In this document: piece after piece, positions 1 to 6,933 of the stretch | Position numbering within the stretch: position 1 is the stretch's first letter | Layout: each line of letters begins with the position of its first letter | NCBI RefSeq assembly: GCF_009737085.1 | Contig: NZ_WOVL01000013.1 | Location: 1 to 64,000, forward strand | From: Paenibacillus sp. NEAU-GSW1 | GTDB lineage: Bacteria; Bacillota; Bacilli; Paenibacillales; Paenibacillaceae | Reading direction: 5' to 3' | DNA: 64,000 bases | Program-made: the position numbers and the translations under genes | Notes under the pieces: generated by a model | Database searches by the model: none | Seen by the model: the letters and a program-made list of their open reading frames with translations, nothing else | Told to the model about the DNA's origin: nothing

Positions 1-2
1 GA

Positions 3-168
3 TTCCGCCGGTTCCTGCTTCGAGGCTTGCCGAAAGTCAGCCTAGAGGTCGGGTGGGCTTTCACTTGCCCATCATTTGCTGAAGAAAGCTGCAAAGGATA
101 AAAATCTAAAAATAGCGTTGCAGGTCCGCAACGCTATTTTTATGAAATTCACTTTTGTAATTTACTGA
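3..168 (+). pseudogene. C-terminal remnant of an IS transposase (IS1182-like), frameshifted
   Basis: The first frame reads RFLLRGLPKVSLEVGW, a typical C-terminal signature of IS1182-type DDE transposases. One extra G in the G-run at 54-57 shifts the frame. The continuation LSLAHHLLKKAAKDK, which normally follows directly, is read from position 58 in another frame to a TGA at 166-168. The 5' part lies outside the window. Seen: the two halves in different frames. Inferred: a degenerate, inactive insertion-sequence copy. No transposase termini could be confirmed. Confidence 0.68.
108..141 (+). terminator. Perfect 14-bp inverted repeat, terminator-like
   Basis: AAAAATAGCGTTGC (108-121) pairs perfectly with GCAACGCTATTTTT (128-141) around a 6-nt loop. 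The A- and T-runs at the outer ends would make it bidirectional. It overlaps the tail of the transposase remnant. Confidence 0.7.
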
Positions 169-390
169 TGCGAGCCATTTCTCTAGCGAGCGAACCTCTT
201 TTGAGACGGCCCCGTCGCGATTTTAACGGACATGAGCGCCCTTGCTTGTCGAAATTTCGGCTTCAAAGAGCCTGGAGTGGTAGTTTACTAATGGAGGCTA
301 GTGTCCTTACCGATATAAAAGATAACGATAAGTTTTGTGATCGAGTTTCTATTGAAGACGAGAATTGCAGAGTAGAGGAGCGGCCGTAGC

Positions 391-488
391 GTTCTGGAGA
401 AGCGACAGCGTTCGCTTTTGCGCCCGATTGGCCCCAATGGGGACAAGTTCAAGCCAGTCGGGCGTAATGGCGATCGGAAGAATGATAC
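391..488. repeat. Dispersed imperfect inverted-repeat element, copy 1
   Basis: This stretch starts with TTCTGGAGAAGCG, then has a central hairpin (GCCCGATTGG against CCAGTCGGGC) and ends GGCGATCGGAAGAATGA. The same outer motifs (TTCTGGAGAAGCG ... GGCAATCGGAAGAA) recur at 50131-50240. The rest of 169-579 contains no gene I can support; the short ORFs there run through these repeats. Confidence 0.55.
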
Positions 489-538
489 GGATGCGCTGCG
501 CAACACACAATCCCCACGCTTCGCAAAAATAACGCTTA

Positions 539-574
539 CGAAGCAAGTTTTGCTTCGCAAAACTTTTAGGAGGG
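539..574 (+). repeat. Hairpin element directly upstream of a Shine-Dalgarno sequence (family A)
   Basis: CGAAGCAA (539-546) can pair with TTGCTTCG (550-557), and alternatively AAGTTTTGC (545-553) with GCAAAACTT (557-565). The two hairpins share bases, so they exclude each other. The element runs into the ribosome-binding site AGGAGGG at 568-574. Related copies lie before the genes at 11185, 27919 and 36832 (minus strand). Confidence 0.75.
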
Positions 575-579
575 ATGAT

Positions 580-1941
580 ATGGAAACGACAGAAGACGCA
601 CTTTACTTGAAGCAATATGTCAATCAGCATCCCGACAACAAGATGGCGTGGTACTTGCTCGGCAAACAATATTTGATCATGGGCAAAGATGCGAAAGCAA
701 ACTATTGCTTCCTGCAATCAGGGGAAGTATATGACGCATACGAGAGAAAAAAGCATCCGCTGGTTGAACAGCCAAAACAGCTGTTGAAGCATTGGAACAA
801 AGCGCAACGGCGAAAAAAGCTGGCTTTGCGGGCCGTTAGTATCGCCGCCTTCCTGCTGTTGTTTTTGCTGTTGGTGCCTGCCCCTAATGACGACGGCTCA
901 ACAATGAGCGAAACTCAAATTGACGCCGCTGTTCAGCCTGAAATCGGCGTCGTGCTGGTGAGGCTAGCCGATCGCCAGCCGATCGGAAGCGCATGGAATA
1001 GCATATTGGCGTGGCCGGACCAGCCCAATCTTTCGCTCGCAATCCGATTGGAAGAAGAGGATGGCTGGCGCAAATGGACAGGCAATAAGCGTCTGTTAAT
1101 GTCCGTCGACAAGCTGAAGGGCAGCAAGGAATTTAATGTGGAAATGCTGGACTCAGCCGCATGCAATTGCGAGCCTTCTGAAAGCGAGACGGAAAGAAGG
1201 GAGCTTGAGCAATGGATGGCGGTGCAGGAGCAAAGATGGACGCTGGCCAGCGCAATTCATCAATATCGTAAAAAATACGATAGCTGGCCAGAGAAAATAG
1301 ACCAGTTGACCCGTAATTATCCGAATAATGTGCTTGCGGGGGAAACGCCGGCAATGGCAGCAATGTTTCCGGCGCTGCTGAATGCCGTAAAGGCCGATCA
1401 GAACGATCGAGATACAGCGAAGCCAACAGACGACAAGCAAGCGGAGAACGCTGCCATGTCGCCTGAGGAGGCCGCAGAAACGGTGCATCGCCAATGGCGA
1501 GAGCCGCTTAGCATTGTGGTGGACAAAGCGACGCATCGTTTGGCGGTTGTGAGTGGGGACATAATCGTGCGCAGCTATCCTGTCGGCTTGGGCGGCGACA
1601 ATACGCCTGAAGGCAGCTTTTACATTAGCGAGAAAGTGCGGAATCCGAACGGGAAGGACGACGGTCAATTCGGGAGCAGAGGGATGACCCTTTCGAATAC
1701 GCTGTATGCGATTCATGGAACGGACGAACCGGACAGCATAGGAAAAGATGAATCGCTGGGTTGCATTCGAATGGGGAAGGCAGATGTCGAAGAGTTGTAC
1801 AATTTAGTTCCGCTTGGCACTCCCGTAACAATTAAAAACGGGACTCTTCCGTCCAAAACAGCGGAACCGGCCGAACGTTTCAGGCTGGAGCCGCGGGCGA
1901 ACGAAACGAATCCCGCTAAAGTTTATCGTTGGTTAGGTTAA
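580..1941 (+). CDS. Membrane-anchored L,D-transpeptidase (YkuD domain)
   Basis: 453 aa. The start ATG at 580 sits 5 nt after AGGAGGG; upstream in-frame codons run through repeat elements and are not used. An N-terminal cytoplasmic part of about 80 residues contains a TPR-like stretch, followed by one membrane segment (about residues 82-101) and an extracellular region. The C-terminal YkuD domain (about 305-420) has the catalytic signature with His379 (IHGT) and Cys395 (SLGCIRM). Family knowledge: these enzymes use a Cys nucleophile to make 3-3 cross-links or attach proteins in peptidoglycan. Many spore formers encode several. The long acidic linker between membrane and catalytic domain is not assignable to a known module. 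Family is certain, substrate is not. Confidence 0.9.
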   Translation: METTEDALYLKQYVNQHPDNKMAWYLLGKQYLIMGKDAKANYCFLQSGEVYDAYERKKHPLVEQPKQLLKHWNKAQRRKKLALRAVSIAAFLLLFLLLVPAPNDDGSTMSETQIDAAVQPEIGVVLVRLADRQPIGSAWNSILAWPDQPNLSLAIRLEEEDGWRKWTGNKRLLMSVDKLKGSKEFNVEMLDSAACNCEPSESETERRELEQWMAVQEQRWTLASAIHQYRKKYDSWPEKIDQLTRNYPNNVLAGETPAMAAMFPALLNAVKADQNDRDTAKPTDDKQAENAAMSPEEAAETVHRQWREPLSIVVDKATHRLAVVSGDIIVRSYPVGLGGDNTPEGSFYISEKVRNPNGKDDGQFGSRGMTLSNTLYAIHGTDEPDSIGKDESLGCIRMGKADVEELYNLVPLGTPVTIKNGTLPSKTAEPAERFRLEPRANETNPAKVYRWLG

Positions 1942-1949
1942 ACAAATCG

Positions 1950-2090
1950 TTAATTGCTAACGATAAGAAGAACAGCTACGGCGATGACAACGACACCGAT
2001 TGCAGCCCCGATCCATACGATCGCCTTCTTGTTCACTTCTTCCTTTGGTTTGGTTTTAAGCGCAGGCGGCTTCCGTTTCGCTGAACTCAT
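1950..2090 (-). CDS. 46-aa single-pass membrane protein, unknown function
   Basis: Reading from the ATG at 2088-2090, the protein has a basic N-terminus rich in Lys and Pro (residues 1-23) and one hydrophobic helix (about 24-44) ending in VSN. It is convergent with the L,D-transpeptidase gene, whose stop is 8 nt away. A weak AAAGG lies about 10 nt upstream. The charged head plus C-terminal membrane anchor resembles the many tiny membrane proteins of Bacillales, but I cannot name a family. Coding potential is supported by the clear amphipathic/hydrophobic partition. Confidence 0.6.
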   Translation of the reverse strand: MSSAKRKPPALKTKPKEEVNKKAIVWIGAAIGVVVIAVAVLLIVSN

Positions 2091-2173
2091 CGACGATCAA
2101 CCTTTCTTTAAATATATTGATATATTGCATCTATATTGTAATCGTTTTCGTAAAAAGTCGCAATATTGTTGCT

Positions 2174-2190
2174 TGTCAACTAAGTTGACA
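2174..2190. promoter_or_regulatory. 17-bp palindrome matching the GlnR/TnrA box consensus
   Basis: TGTCAACTAAGTTGACA is a perfect palindrome around one central base and fits TGTNA-N7-TNACA, the consensus of the nitrogen regulators GlnR and TnrA. It lies between the divergent 46-aa ORF and pyrD, 74 nt before the pyrD start. A T-rich run follows on the plus strand, so a weak terminator is an alternative reading. Confidence 0.4.
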
Positions 2191-2263
2191 GGCTCTTTCT
2201 TTTTTCATCTAAAAAAGATAAACTGTCAGATAGGACATACAACTTTGATCGGAGTGAACATAC

Positions 2264-3361
2264 TTGCTTTATTCATCAATACTTAAGCCGATTTTTTTTA
2301 AATTGGATCCGGAAACAGCCCATCACTTGATTGTTGACGGCTTCCATACAGCCGGAAAAATTCCGGGAGTAAACAGCATGATGCATGCAATGTACGGCGT
2401 GACCGAAGCGCCTGAGCTGGCGGTCGATCTGTTCGGCATTCATTTCCCGCATCCTGTAGGACTTGCAGCCGGTTTGGATAAAAACGCGAAAGCGATCGAT
2501 ACGTTTTCCAGCATTGGCTTCGGATTTGCGGAAGTCGGAACGGTGACGCCGAAAGGACAGTCTGGCAACGAGCAGCCGAGATTGTTTCGTCTTCCGCCTG
2601 ACGAAGCGCTGATCAATCGGATGGGCTTTAATAATGAAGGCACGGAAGCGATGGCGAGACAGCTGCAGCGCCGCCAGGTGCACCGTATACCGGTCGCCGT
2701 AAATATCGGTAAAAATAAAGTGACGGCCAATGAACTTGCGCACGAAGACTATCGTTCTTGCATAAAAGTGTTATATCCGCATGGCGACTTCTTCGTCGTC
2801 AATATCAGCTCGCCGAACACGCCGGATTTGCGCGCATTGCAGCATGGCGATGAGCTTCGCACGCTGCTTGGCGAGGTGCTGCTTGAGGTTCAGGCACAGG
2901 CTGCGCGAGCAGGCGCTGCTCCAAAGCCTGTACTTGTCAAAATCGCGCCGGACATGACGGACGAGCAGCTTGAGCTGACAGTCGCGACGATAATGGAAAG
3001 TGGCGTTTCCGGCATTATCGCCACGAATACGACGGTATCGCGCGAAGGATTAACGCACCGCAACGCATCAGAGACAGGCGGCCTTAGCGGCTTGCCGCTT
3101 CGCGAGCGTTCGACGGAAGTTATTCGCGCCGTTTATCGGCAAACGGAAGGCAAGCTTCCAATCATCGGCTCCGGCGGCATTTTTACCGCTTCGGATGCAT
3201 ACGATAAAATTCGCGCGGGCGCATCGCTCGTCGAAATCTATACATCATTGATTTATAAAGGTCCAGGCGTATTGCGCGAATTGACGAATGGTTTGAAGGA
3301 ACGGCTGCGCAAGGACGGCTACCGCAACATATCGGAGGCAGTAGGCGCAGATCATCGTTAG
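2264..3361 (+). CDS. pyrD: Quinone-dependent (class 2) dihydroorotate dehydrogenase
   Basis: 365 aa, the normal length for class 2 enzymes. The TTG start at 2264 is preceded by GGAGTG at 2251. The N-terminal helical extension (residues 1-40) that docks on the membrane is present. Family motifs include GLAAGLDKNAKAI, the FMN/orotate region VNISSPNTP with the class-2 catalytic Ser, and a C-terminal phosphate-binding IIGSGGIF followed by YTSLIYKGPG. The enzyme oxidises dihydroorotate to orotate with electrons passed to the quinone pool in de novo pyrimidine synthesis. It is detached from any other pyr gene here and followed after 17 nt by relQ, suggesting co-transcription with the alarmone synthetase. 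No PyrR attenuator is visible upstream. Confidence 0.96.
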   Translation: MLYSSILKPIFFKLDPETAHHLIVDGFHTAGKIPGVNSMMHAMYGVTEAPELAVDLFGIHFPHPVGLAAGLDKNAKAIDTFSSIGFGFAEVGTVTPKGQSGNEQPRLFRLPPDEALINRMGFNNEGTEAMARQLQRRQVHRIPVAVNIGKNKVTANELAHEDYRSCIKVLYPHGDFFVVNISSPNTPDLRALQHGDELRTLLGEVLLEVQAQAARAGAAPKPVLVKIAPDMTDEQLELTVATIMESGVSGIIATNTTVSREGLTHRNASETGGLSGLPLRERSTEVIRAVYRQTEGKLPIIGSGGIFTASDAYDKIRAGASLVEIYTSLIYKGPGVLRELTNGLKERLRKDGYRNISEAVGADHR

Positions 3362-3378
3362 GAACAGGAGGCGGCCGG

Positions 3379-4185
3379 ATGGACGGAAGAGACTGGAATC
3401 TTTTTTTGCAGCCATATGAACAAGCGGTTGAAGAGCTGAAAGTGAAGTTTAAGACGATGCGGGTAGAGCTCAAAATGAGGGAGGCATATGCGCCAATCGA
3501 ATTCGTCACCGGCCGAGTGAAGAAGATTTCCAGCGTGCTCGAGAAGGCGAAGCGATTAAACGTTCCTGCGGATCAGCTTGAAAAAGGGATCGAGGATATT
3601 GCCGGCATTCGCATTATGTGCCAATTCGTTGACGACATTCTTCGCGTGGCGGAACTGATTCGTACACGGAAGGACTTAACGCTCGTCTATGAGAAGGATT
3701 ATATAACGAATTATAAAGACAGCGGCTACCGCAGCTACCATATGATTGTCGAATATCCGGTGCAAACAGCGCTCGGTCAAAAATTCGTACTCGCCGAAAT
3801 TCAAATTCGCACATTGGCGATGAATTTCTGGGCAACGATCGAACATTCGCTTAATTATAAGTATAAGGAAAGCTTGCCGGAGGATGTAAAGGCCAGGCTG
3901 AAAAAAGCGGCGGAGGCAGCTTTTCAATTAGATACGGAAATGTCGAGCATTCGCCATGAAATATTGGATGCCCAGCGCGGGTTTGAAGAGGGAGCGAACG
4001 TCGTTTCTAAAGTGCTGGGCTATATCCAGGATCTATATTTTTACCACAGAGTTCGAGAAGCCGCGCAATTTCAAATGAAATTTAACGAGCTGTGGGAACA
4101 GAACGACATGTTCGGACTGAAGCAGCTTGCGACAGATCTGGAAGCGGCAATTGTACGCGCAAAGAAAAACAATCAAAGCCAGTAA
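3379..4185 (+). CDS. relQ: Small alarmone synthetase RelQ/SasB ((p)ppGpp synthetase)
   Basis: 268 aa, ATG preceded by AGGAGG. The synthetase core follows B. subtilis YjbM closely: PIEFVTGRVK, DIAGIRIMCQFVDDI, a SGYRSYH motif that binds the acceptor nucleotide and EIQIRTLAMNFWATIEHSLNYKY. There is no hydrolase domain and no TGS/ACT region, so this is a single-function synthetase that transfers pyrophosphate from ATP to GDP/GTP. Known family members are about 210 aa; here about 55 extra residues form a predicted helical, charged C-terminal extension (from about residue 205). Gene order pyrD-relQ suggests a shared transcript linking nucleotide synthesis and stringent signalling. Confidence 0.93.
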   Translation: MDGRDWNLFLQPYEQAVEELKVKFKTMRVELKMREAYAPIEFVTGRVKKISSVLEKAKRLNVPADQLEKGIEDIAGIRIMCQFVDDILRVAELIRTRKDLTLVYEKDYITNYKDSGYRSYHMIVEYPVQTALGQKFVLAEIQIRTLAMNFWATIEHSLNYKYKESLPEDVKARLKKAAEAAFQLDTEMSSIRHEILDAQRGFEEGANVVSKVLGYIQDLYFYHRVREAAQFQMKFNELWEQNDMFGLKQLATDLEAAIVRAKKNNQSQ

Positions 4186-4200
4186 TAGGCGTTAGTTTGA

Positions 4201-4253
4201 ATAGCCCGCCCGGGACGAGCGATTGGAAACAATTGACGTCTAAGGCGGGCTAT
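4201..4253 (+). terminator. Inverted repeat after relQ, terminator-like
   Basis: ATAGCCCGCC (4201-4210) pairs with GGCGGGCTAT (4244-4253) across a long 33-nt loop. The T-run after it is short (TGTTATGG), so termination strength is doubtful. Confidence 0.5.
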
Positions 4254-4271
4254 TGTTATGGATCAGGGTGA

Positions 4272-4300
4272 TTGACAAAAAAACAGTTACAGCCTAAGCT
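4272..4300 (+). promoter_or_regulatory. Possible SigA promoter of the LacI-family gene
   Basis: TTGACA at 4272-4277 and TAAGCT at 4295-4300 with 17-nt spacing. TAATAT at 4300-4305 is a better -10 but at 22 nt. It lies just upstream of a candidate LacI-type operator. Confidence 0.35.
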
Positions 4301-4307
4301 AATATTA

Positions 4308-4323
4308 AGTTAACGATAAACAT
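4308..4323. promoter_or_regulatory. Candidate LacI-type operator 1
   Basis: AAGTTAACGATAAACA with a central CG. Its complement contains CGTTAACTTAA, which is repeated exactly at 5421-5431. It is placed right after the putative promoter of the regulator gene, as expected for autoregulation. Inference only. Confidence 0.4.
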
Positions 4324-4406
4324 GCGAAAAAAATGGGGAATGCTTATTGTTTCTCGATTTTTGGACATATAAAGAATGAAGAAGTTACAGATGGGGGAAG
4401 GTCCGT

Positions 4407-5414
4407 TTGTCTAATAACATCACAATGAAAGATATTGCGAATCGTTTGGGCGTCAGCAGCGTCACGGTTTCTAAAGCGCTTGGCGATAAAGAGGGCGTAA
4501 GCGACGAGCTGAAGCAAAAAATTAAAGAGCTGGCTCAAGAGATGGGGTATCGCTACAATACGCTGGCTAAAGCGATGAAGGACGGCGTATCCTATAACAT
4601 CGGCGTCATTATTGCTGAGCGTTTTACCGGCATGGCCCAGTCATTTTATTTGCAGTTTTATCAGCATGTCGCCAAATCGCTTGAGGAGTATCAATATTCG
4701 GGCATATTGCATATTTTGCACGAAAAAGACGAAGCGCAGCAGGTGCTGCCGCGCATTTATTACGAAAAGAAGGTTGACGGATTTATCGTGTTGGGGCAGT
4801 TGGACAAGCACTATATTGAAGCCTTGCAAAATAGCGGATTGCCGCTCGTTCTTCTCGATTTTTATACCGATAAGTCAGATGTGGACTATATCATAACCGA
4901 CAATTTTTATTGCATGTACGAACTGACGAATTATTTAATAAGCAACGGTCATCGTCATATTGCATTTGTTGGAAGCTTGTATTCCACCAGCAGCATCCAG
5001 GATCGTTTTCTTGGCTATTACAAATCGATGCTCGAACATCGGCTGACGATCGGTAACGGTTATGTGATTGAAGATCGCGACGAAAAAGGGCGCTATATTG
5101 ATTTTGTTTTGCCGGAAAATTTGCCGACCGCTTTTGTATGCAATTGCGATATGGTTGCGTTCAATTTGATTAATGATTTGAAGAAGCGGGGCATTAAAGT
5201 GCCGGAAGAATGCTCAGTGGTTGGTTTCGACAATGATATTTATTCTACAATTACAGAACCGCCATTGACGACAGTTGAGGTCAATATGCAGGAAATGGCG
5301 CAAACTGCTGTAAAAAAGGTGATTAAAAAAGTGAATAATAAAACGACTAATGCCGGCAGGGTGCTAATTAAAGGGAAGATCGTTTATCGGGACTCCGTCC
5401 AAAATATAAATTAA
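4407..5414 (+). CDS. LacI-family transcriptional regulator of the mannan cluster
   Basis: 335 aa. The TTG start at 4407 follows GGGGGAAGG by 5-6 nt. Residues 7-55 form the LacI helix-turn-helix plus hinge helix (MKDIANRLGVSSVTVSKAL). The remainder is a periplasmic-binding-protein-like effector domain with the usual VDGFIVLG, GHRHIAFVGS and VPEECSVVGFDND motifs. It sits directly upstream of and in the same direction as the mannan genes, so it is probably their repressor with a manno-oligosaccharide or its breakdown product as inducer. A-T rich palindromic candidates with central CG lie before this gene, over its stop codon and in the cluster promoter. Family certain; role inferred from context. 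Confidence 0.9.
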   Translation: MSNNITMKDIANRLGVSSVTVSKALGDKEGVSDELKQKIKELAQEMGYRYNTLAKAMKDGVSYNIGVIIAERFTGMAQSFYLQFYQHVAKSLEEYQYSGILHILHEKDEAQQVLPRIYYEKKVDGFIVLGQLDKHYIEALQNSGLPLVLLDFYTDKSDVDYIITDNFYCMYELTNYLISNGHRHIAFVGSLYSTSSIQDRFLGYYKSMLEHRLTIGNGYVIEDRDEKGRYIDFVLPENLPTAFVCNCDMVAFNLINDLKKRGIKVPEECSVVGFDNDIYSTITEPPLTTVEVNMQEMAQTAVKKVIKKVNNKTTNAGRVLIKGKIVYRDSVQNIN

Positions 5415-5415
5415 A

Positions 5416-5431
5416 CTAAACGTTAACTTAA
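5416..5431. promoter_or_regulatory. Candidate LacI-type operator 2
   Basis: CTAAACGTTAACTTAA just downstream of the regulator stop codon shares CGTTAACTTAA with the complement of the site at 4308-4323. Confidence 0.35.
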
Positions 5432-5440
5432 AAAATTGAG

Positions 5441-5487
5441 AAATCACGATGAATTCGGTATCTTATCGAGTTTATCGTGATTTTTTT
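5441..5487 (+). terminator. Terminator of the LacI-family gene
   Basis: AAATCACGAT (5441-5450) pairs with ATCGTGATTT (5474-5483) and is followed by a T-run. It separates the regulator from the catabolic genes. Confidence 0.8.
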
Positions 5488-5625
5488 ATGTTTACTTTTA
5501 AGAGCGGATTCCATTCGTTTGAAAGCGGAACTGAGGAATATCATTAGAGAAAATCTATATTTTACACGGTTTTCTTACATTTTTTCGTTTAAGTTAAAGG
5601 AAGGAATAAAAGTTACGAAAAAGGG

Positions 5626-5654
5626 TTGACGGGTAAGCGCTATCAAATTACAAT
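5626..5654 (+). promoter_or_regulatory. Promoter of the mannan catabolic genes
   Basis: TTGACG (5626-5631) and TACAAT (5649-5654) are exactly 17 nt apart. A catabolite-responsive element fills the spacer and a LacI-type operator candidate begins 11 nt downstream. AGGAGG at 5683-5688 follows. Confidence 0.7.
5632..5645. promoter_or_regulatory. CcpA catabolite-responsive element (cre)
   Basis: GGTAAGCGCTATCA matches the cre consensus TGWAANCGNTNWCA at all fixed positions but the first. Its position between -35 and -10 is a typical repressing location. Confidence 0.62.
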
Positions 5655-5663
5655 AAAAAAGTA

Positions 5664-5681
5664 ACTTAATCGTTTAGCTAA
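5664..5681. promoter_or_regulatory. Candidate LacI-type operator 3
   Basis: ACTTAATCGTTTAGCTAA has a central CG flanked by A/T half-sites and lies between the promoter and the first ribosome-binding site, a typical LacI-family operator location. Confidence 0.42.
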
Positions 5682-5696
5682 CAGGAGGTAACAGAT

Positions 5697-5726
5697 GTGA
5701 AAAAAACTTTTGTAGCAACGCTATGA
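5697..5726 (+). pseudogene. First codons of a lost sugar-binding protein gene
   Basis: A GTG start 8 nt after AGGAGG gives VKKTFVATL and then a stop. This looks like the beginning of a signal peptide of an ABC-transporter substrate-binding lipoprotein, the usual first gene in such clusters. It joins within a few bases to the tail of a permease gene, so most of the coding sequence is gone. Confidence 0.5.
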
Positions 5727-5928
5727 CTTTTACATTCTGTTCCTGTATATGCCAGCGCAAAAGCTGCAGGTGCTGTCAACCTCCTTGTATGCTTTCAGAG
5801 GGCCTTTCGGATCGCAATGGGAAGTCATTTGCGCGGCGATTATGATCGTTATCATTCCAACTGTCATTATCTTTGTTTCGTTGCAAAAATTCATTTATAA
5901 CGGCTTTACACAAGGAGCGGTGAAATAA
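5725..5928 (+). pseudogene. C-terminal fragment of a MalG-type sugar ABC permease
   Basis: The frame from 5725 reads 67 residues with LYMPAQKLQVLSTSLYAFRG, then FGSQWEVICAAIMIVIIP, a hydrophobic helix and the ending FIYNGFTQGAVK. This is the conserved tail of MalG-like carbohydrate permeases (last loop and last membrane helix). The frame has no start and closes with TAG upstream at 5713-5715. The N-terminal three quarters are missing. The next gene follows without any gap, as it would in the intact operon. Confidence 0.82.
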
Positions 5929-6897
5929 TTGACGGAACGTCCGTTTTATAAAGGCTTTACCTGGGGATGGAAAGCGACGCGCGGTGAATATAAAACCGAA
6001 CAAGCAATTGACTCTATGCGCAAGCTAAAAGAAACGGGAAGCGAATGGATTGCCTTATCTTTTTGGACATGGCAACAAGATATTCATTCCACAAATATTG
6101 TGTTCGATTACGGTTATACCGTAACGGACAGCGATGTTGCATTTGCGGTTCGTCAAGCGAAGGAGCTTGGCTTGAAAGTCTGCTTGAAGCCGGTAGTCAA
6201 TTCAGCTGACGGTATTTGGAGAGCGCATATCGGCTTTCCGGAAGAAGAAGCTGCGCAGCCATACTGGGAACGCTGGTTTGCATCCTATTCCAATTTCATT
6301 GCCCACTACGCTGAGCTGGCGGAAGAATTAGGCTGTGAAATGCTTTGTATTGGATGCGAAATGATTAAAACGGAATCGCAAACGGAGAAATGGCGTCAGC
6401 TTATCGGCCGTATCCGTTCGATTTATAACGGTCCGTTGATTTATAACGCGAATCATGGCAAAGAAGAAGGCGTTGAATGGTTTGAAGACTTGGATCTAAT
6501 TGGCACGAGCGCGTATTATCCTGTGGCTTCTGTTCCAGGCGATACCGAAGAAAATATGATGGCCAATTGGCTGCCGGTTCGCAACAAACTTGCGAAGCTT
6601 AGCCGCAAGTTCGGCAAACCGATTGTATTTATGGAAGTGGGCTGCCGCAGCGCTTTGGGCTGCGCAACGATGCCGTGGGACTTCACAAGAGAAGAGTTTC
6701 CGTTCAGCGAAGAGGAGCAAGCCCGTTTTTACAGCTCTGCGCTTCGAACATTCTGGAACGAGCCTTGGTTTGCAGGGTTTTTCTGGTGGGACTGGAGTCT
6801 TCGTCTTTATAAAACGGAAGATGCTAAAAGCGACAAGGGATTTGACATATATGGAAAGAAAGCTGAAGAGATACTAAAAAGCTATTATGTTGAATAA
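5929..6897 (+). CDS. Intracellular GH113 beta-mannanase/mannosidase-type glycoside hydrolase (copy 1)
   Basis: 322 aa, TTG start directly after the permease-fragment stop, with AAGGAG 11 nt upstream (still inside the fragment). The fold is a TIM barrel of clan GH-A. The acid/base Glu144 lies in IGCEM and the nucleophile Glu236 in FMEVGC, as in the Alicyclobacillus GH113 mannanase. The aromatic motifs GFTWGWKATRG, WRAH and FWWDWS line the substrate cleft in the family. There is no signal peptide, so it acts on imported oligosaccharides. It is followed after 36 nt by a paralogue with about half identical residues by eye. Family confident; whether it is endo- or exo-acting is not decidable from sequence alone. 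Confidence 0.85.
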   Translation: MTERPFYKGFTWGWKATRGEYKTEQAIDSMRKLKETGSEWIALSFWTWQQDIHSTNIVFDYGYTVTDSDVAFAVRQAKELGLKVCLKPVVNSADGIWRAHIGFPEEEAAQPYWERWFASYSNFIAHYAELAEELGCEMLCIGCEMIKTESQTEKWRQLIGRIRSIYNGPLIYNANHGKEEGVEWFEDLDLIGTSAYYPVASVPGDTEENMMANWLPVRNKLAKLSRKFGKPIVFMEVGCRSALGCATMPWDFTREEFPFSEEEQARFYSSALRTFWNEPWFAGFFWWDWSLRLYKTEDAKSDKGFDIYGKKAEEILKSYYVE

Positions 6898-6933
6898 CAA
6901 AAATTAAAAGCTGTGGGAGAAGGAGATATCAGG

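Noticed and set aside
1954-2286. 110-codon plus-strand ORF over the intergenic region before pyrD
   Set aside because: It runs antisense through the small membrane-protein gene, then through AT-rich promoter DNA into the pyrD start, with no ribosome-binding site.
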